Source of the DNA: Planctomycetaceae bacterium
GTDB taxonomy: Bacteria > Planctomycetota > Phycisphaerae > SM23-33
Assembly: GCA_039680605.1 (NCBI GenBank)
Contig: JBDKTA010000004.1
Coordinates: forward strand, 1-64,000
Length of the DNA stretch: 64,000 nucleotides
Reading direction: 5' to 3'
Made by a program: the position numbers and the translations under genes. The notes under the pieces are model-generated. The model ran no database searches. It saw only the letters and a program-made list of their open reading frames with translations, and was not told the DNA's origin. Below, one piece after another: positions 59,348 to 64,000 of this stretch. Position 1 is the stretch's first letter. Each line of letters begins with the position of its first letter.

Positions 59348-61390
59348 TCAGAACGGAATCTTGATCACGGATTCGGCCAGGAACTTCACGCCCAGGCAGA
59401 AGATGGTGATCAGTCCGATGCCGCACCCGAACCCGGCGGCAACCACCGGGATGTACTGTCGCCACAACTGCTCGCCGTACTTGCGCTGGAAGTAATAGCG
59501 TCCGATCAGCGCCCCGATGAACTGCGGCAGCACGCCATGAGGCGTGGTCTGGTTGAGACCGCCCAGGATACCGTAGATCAACAGGATGGGCAGCTTGAGG
59601 CCGTACAGGATGGTAAAGAGGATCGTGGCCACGCCCGTACCGTAGGTGAGGTAGTCCCAGCGGAAGCTCTCATTGAACTGGCTGAAGCGTCCCAGCGTGG
59701 CGGTGTACATGATGCACGAGTTGGCGGCGTTCATCTCCCACATCTTCTGGGCGAAGGGGTACTCCGGACCAGGCACCTCGGCCAGGCTCCAGATAAACTG
59801 CGCGAAGAAGATCGACGAGAGCAGGATGATCGGCGTGAGCAGGATTTCGGACTTCCAGATCGACCAGAACTTCGTGCCCGTCAGTTCCGCCTGGCGCCAG
59901 AAGGTCACGCCCGCGCCGAAGTTGTCCATCGGCACCGGAAGGAACCACAGCTTGATGCCGCCGGTATAGCCCGAGAGCAGGAACGCCGCCTCGCGCACCA
60001 TCGGGATGTTTACCGACATGCCCGACAATCCCTGCAGCCGGGCGGTGACGTAACTGATCAGCGGCGTGTACAAAAACGCGAAGAAGAACAGGCAGACCAT
60101 GACTCCCGGGTGCCAGTCGATCAGCCAGCCGCACATCAGCACGTACGTCAGACTGGTAACGACGTACGTGGCGATGATGATCGGCGTGGGAATATCGCCT
60201 CGCTGCACCTTGATCGCCGAGAGGCGGTCGGCGTCTTCGGCGTCGAGCTGGATGCGCATCTGCTGCTTGTGTTTGGCCTCGGCCTTGGACGCCTGGAAGC
60301 TCTTGTACACCTGCCAGAAGCCCGCGATGGCGATGGCGATCGAGATGCCGATGCTGAAGCTGAAGTAGAAGTCGATATTGTTGACGAAGGTGGTGCGGAT
60401 CGTGTCGTCGCCGGGCGACCAGCTCGGCAGCATGTTCAGGCGGTACAGCACGAAGGGATTGACGATCGCCGTGATCACCAGGCCGGTGAAACTGCCCACC
60501 ATCGCCCAGAAGGGCATGACCATTCCGCCCAGGAAGTTGCCCAGGTCCAGACTGATCCCGGTAGCGAAAGCCGGCAGCAGGTCGGAGGTCTTGTTCGTCC
60601 AGTCGACGAAGGGGATGGGAAAGATGATGATCGGTTTAGCCAGCACCGCCGAGGACAGCACCGGCAGTCCGGCGTACAGGGCGCCGAAGCTCAGACCCAG
60701 GATGCCTCCGATGCTGAAGATCCGCCATCGCCAGTTCTCAGGCTTGCCCTCAGCGTCGCCGACGGCCTCGGCGTCGGTGCTTTCGGTCTGCTGCTCGGCC
60801 AGAGCCATCAGACCCTGTGCCCCGACCGGGGCCATGGGGAAGGGGAGCTTTTCGATGTCGCTGGCGATCCGGAAGAGGCCGTATCCCAGGATGGTTCCCT
60901 TGATGCGCCCGATGAAGGTCTGGAAGACGATCATGCCGATGACGGGCAGCCAGGCGACGTGAAAGAACGTGCGCTGGGCGAGCACTTCCGGGTCAGTCGG
61001 GGCGTACCACCAGATGTCGGGCATGTACTGGGCGATGCCCATCGACGCGACGCCCTCGGACTGCACGAAGAACTGGTTCCACAGCAGACCGCCGAAGGGG
61101 TTGCCCATCGCCGCGCCGGTCATGTAGAACAGCACGAACAGCTCGCTGCGCTTGAGGTGCTTGTGCGCGCGGCGGGCCACCTCGATGAACAGAATCACCG
61201 TCACCCACTGCGCGGGCATCGAGCCGCCGCCCATCAGCAGGCCCATGTACATCGCCCCGGGAACCATCAGCAGGGCGATGAACAGCGAACCAAAGAAGGT
61301 CGGCCAGGTAAACCCATCCTCGAAGGTGCTGGGCACCTTCATGAGGCCGCGGAAGAGTTCGAGTTCTTTATCCAGTCGCACGGAACTCAC
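59348..61390 (-). CDS. large OPT-like polytopic membrane protein
   Basis: The 680-residue protein has about 14-16 membrane segments and resembles oligopeptide (OPT)-type transporters (AMGNPFGGLLWNQFF, DLGNFLGGMVMPFWAMVGSF-like, SGMSVNIPMVREA, GGLNQTTPHGVLPQFIGALIG). It lies between an FtsX-type permease (overlap of four bases) and its ATPase (8 bp), which is unusual, since OPT transporters are normally secondary carriers with no ABC partner. I infer a combined system in planctomycete-type genomes; substrate unknown. Confidence 0.7.
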   Translation of the reverse strand: MSSVRLDKELELFRGLMKVPSTFEDGFTWPTFFGSLFIALLMVPGAMYMGLLMGGGSMPAQWVTVILFIEVARRAHKHLKRSELFVLFYMTGAAMGNPFGGLLWNQFFVQSEGVASMGIAQYMPDIWWYAPTDPEVLAQRTFFHVAWLPVIGMIVFQTFIGRIKGTILGYGLFRIASDIEKLPFPMAPVGAQGLMALAEQQTESTDAEAVGDAEGKPENWRWRIFSIGGILGLSFGALYAGLPVLSSAVLAKPIIIFPIPFVDWTNKTSDLLPAFATGISLDLGNFLGGMVMPFWAMVGSFTGLVITAIVNPFVLYRLNMLPSWSPGDDTIRTTFVNNIDFYFSFSIGISIAIAIAGFWQVYKSFQASKAEAKHKQQMRIQLDAEDADRLSAIKVQRGDIPTPIIIATYVVTSLTYVLMCGWLIDWHPGVMVCLFFFAFLYTPLISYVTARLQGLSGMSVNIPMVREAAFLLSGYTGGIKLWFLPVPMDNFGAGVTFWRQAELTGTKFWSIWKSEILLTPIILLSSIFFAQFIWSLAEVPGPEYPFAQKMWEMNAANSCIMYTATLGRFSQFNESFRWDYLTYGTGVATILFTILYGLKLPILLIYGILGGLNQTTPHGVLPQFIGALIGRYYFQRKYGEQLWRQYIPVVAAGFGCGIGLITIFCLGVKFLAESVIKIPF

Positions 61391-64000
61391 GCTGACTCTC
61401 CTATCGTCTGGCCGTCAATAAGCTTGACGCTGAGACCGTCCCAGCCCTGAAGGGTCTTGCGGCGGTATTCGTCCATGATCTCCGGCGTAAGCGATCGCCA
61501 GATGAGCAACTGCTTGCGCAGGTCGTTGATAAAGACGCGGTTGGCTCGCTGCCAGTCGCCTTGGCTGCCGCTGACGCGGTAGATCATAATGCGCACCTCG
61601 TCGATGCCCTCGATGTCGCTGGGCTGGCTCAACAGGGCAAACTTCTGGTTGACGCCCAGGTCGAACGGCGCCAGGGCGACGGCGGCCTCAAACCCCAGCA
61701 TGTCGTTGTTCGACTGGCGGATGATGGCGCTGGAGGTCGTGGCAAAGACGCCCATCGAGGTGTCGGAGAAGTTGTCAAAGTGCTCCTTGAGGAAGCTGAC
61801 CACGCCGGTGATGTCATACGACGAGACGGTAAAGGGGAAGACCAGGTCGTAGAGATTGTTGAGCGGCTTGGGGATGCGCCAATGCCTCTGGATGCCGGGG
61901 TTGGCGCTTCGGGAGGCCTTGACGGCGGGATAGATCGTCGAGACCAGCACCGTGCCCATGACGATCAGGATCGTCACGATGGCGTTGGTGGAGCTGTAGT
62001 TCATGTCCAGCGGCGGGACGATCCCGTATCCGCTGAGGATGCCCAGGATGCGGGCGACGATCTGCCCCAGCAGGTACCCGCCCATGCCGCCGATGATGGC
62101 GTACATGCTGGCCTCGGCGAAGAACAGGCTGGCCACGTGCGGCGGGGCCAGGCCCAGCGAGCTGAAGGTGTAGATCTCGCGCTCGCGGTCGCTGACGCTT
62201 CCGAGCATGGTGGCGAAGATAATCAACCCGCCCAGGATCACCGGGATCAGCAGATCCTTGACGCCGCTGGCCTTGGTCAGCGAGGTGAAGATCAGGCGGT
62301 ACACGCCGCCGCCCTCGCCGTAGTACACCGGAAGGGGCAGGACGTAAGCGGCCAGTTTCGCCGCCGCCTGCGTCTGCTCGGCTTTGTGGGGGTAAATGGC
62401 CATCGAGCGGATCAGCCCGCCCATCTTGCGGGCGGTCTCGGGCGAGACGACCACCACGCGGTCGACGTTGAAATGGACGAACTGGGCGCTCTCGATGTCG
62501 GGCGTTTCGGCCAGGGCGTCGTCAGTCTTGGTGCGGGTGAAGTCCTGGGTGTTGGCGCCGCCGGAGGCCTCGTAGTCCACCGGGAGCATGCTCGAGCCTT
62601 CGAGCATGGTGAAGTTCTGCATGGCGTCGCGGACAACGCCGGCGTAGACCAACTCCACGCCGCGCAGCAGCACGATCGTCTTGCCGATGTCTTCGTTCTC
62701 CAGGCGCAGTTCCTTGCGCACGGCGTCGGTCAGGAAGATCCCGTTGCCCTTGAGCAGTTCGAGCTTGGCCCCGGAAGCAAACATCTCCGCCAGCATCGGT
62801 TGGCGGTCCAGGTCGGTCTTCTCCAGCCCGATCGCCGCGGCCACGGGAGTGAGCTTCTGGGTCGAGAGGTCGCTCAGGAGCATTTCGCTGCTGCTGGAGG
62901 AACCCTGGGCGGCGGCGGCCTGGGCGCCGGCGGCAGTCGGGGCTACCCAATAGCGCGGGACGGTCAGGGCCTGGCCGGACAAGGCCCCGCGGACGCTGTC
63001 ATAGCTGCCCTGGTCGATGGGGCTCCAGAGCGGATGGTGGATCAGGATGCGCTCGGGCCCGCCGCTCATGGGTCCTTCGTACGTGCTGCGCAGGTCCCAG
63101 CTGTTGCCGAAGGACGCGAAGGTCAGGATGGTGAAGGTCAACAGCAGGACGGTGGTCGCCGTCAGGGCCGTTCGCAACGGGCGGCGCCGCATGGTGGAGA
63201 TGCCCATGTTGACTGCCGCCATCATCGTCGAGAGGCGCGACACGTCCGCGCTGTGGACGGTGCTGGCCAGACCCTGCATCTTCTTGATCTCGGTCTGCAG
63301 CTTGCGAACCATGATCACGATGACCAGCGTGCTCAGAATGATGATCGAGAACGCCAGGAAGATGATGATCGGCGTGCTGGCCAGCTTGAACGCCGGATTC
63401 ACCAGGTACAGCACCGCAAAGGTCGTGATAAAGAACACCGAGAACCAGGCGATCTGGCGGTAAATGTGCGGCGTGCCGATCAGCAGGCGCTCCAGGGCGA
63501 AGGCGAAAGGCATCGCCAGCAGCAGCAACAGCACCACGGCCGTCACCAGGTCGTTCATGACGTCCTTGAGCGGACCGTAGGGTCGCCGCGCCACGCCGGC
63601 GGCGGCGGCCATCAGGCCGTAGTACCGGTCGGTCGAGGCGGCGATACCGCCCTTGCGGGCCTGCTCTTCCAGGTCGAGGGCCTTTCCGTTGAGGACTTCC
63701 AGCGATTCCTGGGTGATGCGGTTGTCTCGCAGGAGTTTGAGGCGGTACTCATTGAGGATTCGCATGTCCTGAGCCGAACACAGGCTCGTCGGCGGGTGGG
63801 CGAACGGGTCGGACAGCGGGATGCCCCGCCCGTAGTACTCCTTGGCCGTGGGGGCATTGTTGAGCAGCACCACGCCGTAGGGGTTGAACAGCTTGATGCC
63901 CCGGGTGTCCAGGGGAGCGTAAAGCGTCAGGATGCTCCCGAACTCGGCGGTCAGGCTTCGCGTGGGATCAAACCCGGAGGTCGACAGCGCCCGCATGGCG
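61387..64000 (-). CDS. FtsX-type ABC permease, partial (5' end beyond the window)
   Basis: At least 870 residues are present. The frame stays open to the right edge, so the start is not in the window. Membrane segments cluster near the middle (ILSTLVIVIMVRKLQ, TALTATTVLLLTFTILTFASFG) and near the C-terminal third (LLIPVILGGLIIFATMLGSV, SLFFAEASMYAIIGGMGGYL, GTVLVSTIYPAVKASRSANP). A large extracytoplasmic domain lies between them, as in MacB/FtsX permeases. Its stop overlaps the OPT-like start by four bases. Confidence 0.85.
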   Translation of the reverse strand, partial: AMRALSTSGFDPTRSLTAEFGSILTLYAPLDTRGIKLFNPYGVVLLNNAPTAKEYYGRGIPLSDPFAHPPTSLCSAQDMRILNEYRLKLLRDNRITQESLEVLNGKALDLEEQARKGGIAASTDRYYGLMAAAAGVARRPYGPLKDVMNDLVTAVVLLLLLAMPFAFALERLLIGTPHIYRQIAWFSVFFITTFAVLYLVNPAFKLASTPIIIFLAFSIIILSTLVIVIMVRKLQTEIKKMQGLASTVHSADVSRLSTMMAAVNMGISTMRRRPLRTALTATTVLLLTFTILTFASFGNSWDLRSTYEGPMSGGPERILIHHPLWSPIDQGSYDSVRGALSGQALTVPRYWVAPTAAGAQAAAAQGSSSSSEMLLSDLSTQKLTPVAAAIGLEKTDLDRQPMLAEMFASGAKLELLKGNGIFLTDAVRKELRLENEDIGKTIVLLRGVELVYAGVVRDAMQNFTMLEGSSMLPVDYEASGGANTQDFTRTKTDDALAETPDIESAQFVHFNVDRVVVVSPETARKMGGLIRSMAIYPHKAEQTQAAAKLAAYVLPLPVYYGEGGGVYRLIFTSLTKASGVKDLLIPVILGGLIIFATMLGSVSDREREIYTFSSLGLAPPHVASLFFAEASMYAIIGGMGGYLLGQIVARILGILSGYGIVPPLDMNYSSTNAIVTILIVMGTVLVSTIYPAVKASRSANPGIQRHWRIPKPLNNLYDLVFPFTVSSYDITGVVSFLKEHFDNFSDTSMGVFATTSSAIIRQSNNDMLGFEAAVALAPFDLGVNQKFALLSQPSDIEGIDEVRIMIYRVSGSQGDWQRANRVFINDLRKQLLIWRSLTPEIMDEYRRKTLQGWDGLSVKLIDGQTIGESA

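Overview
The window is about 64 kb of high-GC bacterial DNA with no rRNA or tRNA visible. Gene content points to a planctomycete, probably of the Phycisphaerae type. The evidence is an alternative complex III (Act) operon joined to a cbb3 oxidase, a prepilin-type secreted protein with a very long C-terminal region, an FtsX/OPT-like/ABC export cluster, several sugar and glycan genes, and very abundant palindromic (REP-like) repeats. The taxonomic placement is an inference from gene families, not from a marker gene.

Layout. 0-5 kb: a short autotransporter-like ORF, then the 2-aminoethylphosphonate degradation pair phnX/phnW, divergent from an organophosphate-type MFS transporter. 5-12 kb: two HEAT-repeat membrane-anchored paralogues, an FmdB-type zinc ribbon, and a sugar cluster (Gfo/Idh/MocA dehydrogenase, TIM-barrel isomerase, GH95 fucosidase). 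12-25 kb, mostly minus strand: an RnfD/RnfC-like pair with an Rrf2 regulator, a prepilin-like protein, a SpoIIE phosphatase, etfA/etfB, a dehydrogenase and a ribulose-phosphate-epimerase-like gene, and a DUF1963-type protein. 25-36 kb: a CBM9-like lipoprotein or secreted protein, topA, three PepSY-like secreted proteins followed by an OmpR-type two-component system, and an ECF sigma/anti-sigma pair. 36-50 kb: clpC, a polyprenyl diphosphate synthase, and a translationally coupled ten-gene respiratory operon (actB, actCD fusion, actF, actA, ccoN, ccoO, ccoS, two small membrane proteins, a cytochrome c). 50-64 kb: phosphoketolase, an OFA-type MFS transporter, a phasin-like/AarF kinase pair, a GH67-like glycosidase, and an ABC ATPase/OPT-like/FtsX cluster that runs off the right edge.

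The most unusual observation is in etfB. A complete REP-associated tyrosine transposase (RAYT), bordered by tandem REP palindromes and a 13-bp terminal inverted repeat, lies inside the gene in frame. Both halves of the electron-transfer flavoprotein beta subunit stay open and conserved. The same genome has placed other palindromic repeats in frame inside a GH95 gene (51 bp) and a dehydrogenase gene. The REP unit has no stop codon in the frames used, which fits a repeat family that survives insertion into coding DNA.

A second candidate system is a PepSY/two-component regulon. The same direct repeat (CTCTCAT-like half-sites exactly 11 bp apart) lies upstream of two of the three PepSY-like genes and of the response regulator gene, each time about 16-17 bp ahead of a -10-like box. 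A third is a scattered family of long hairpins whose arms are built from degenerate 7-10-bp tandem repeats; at least five occur between genes here.
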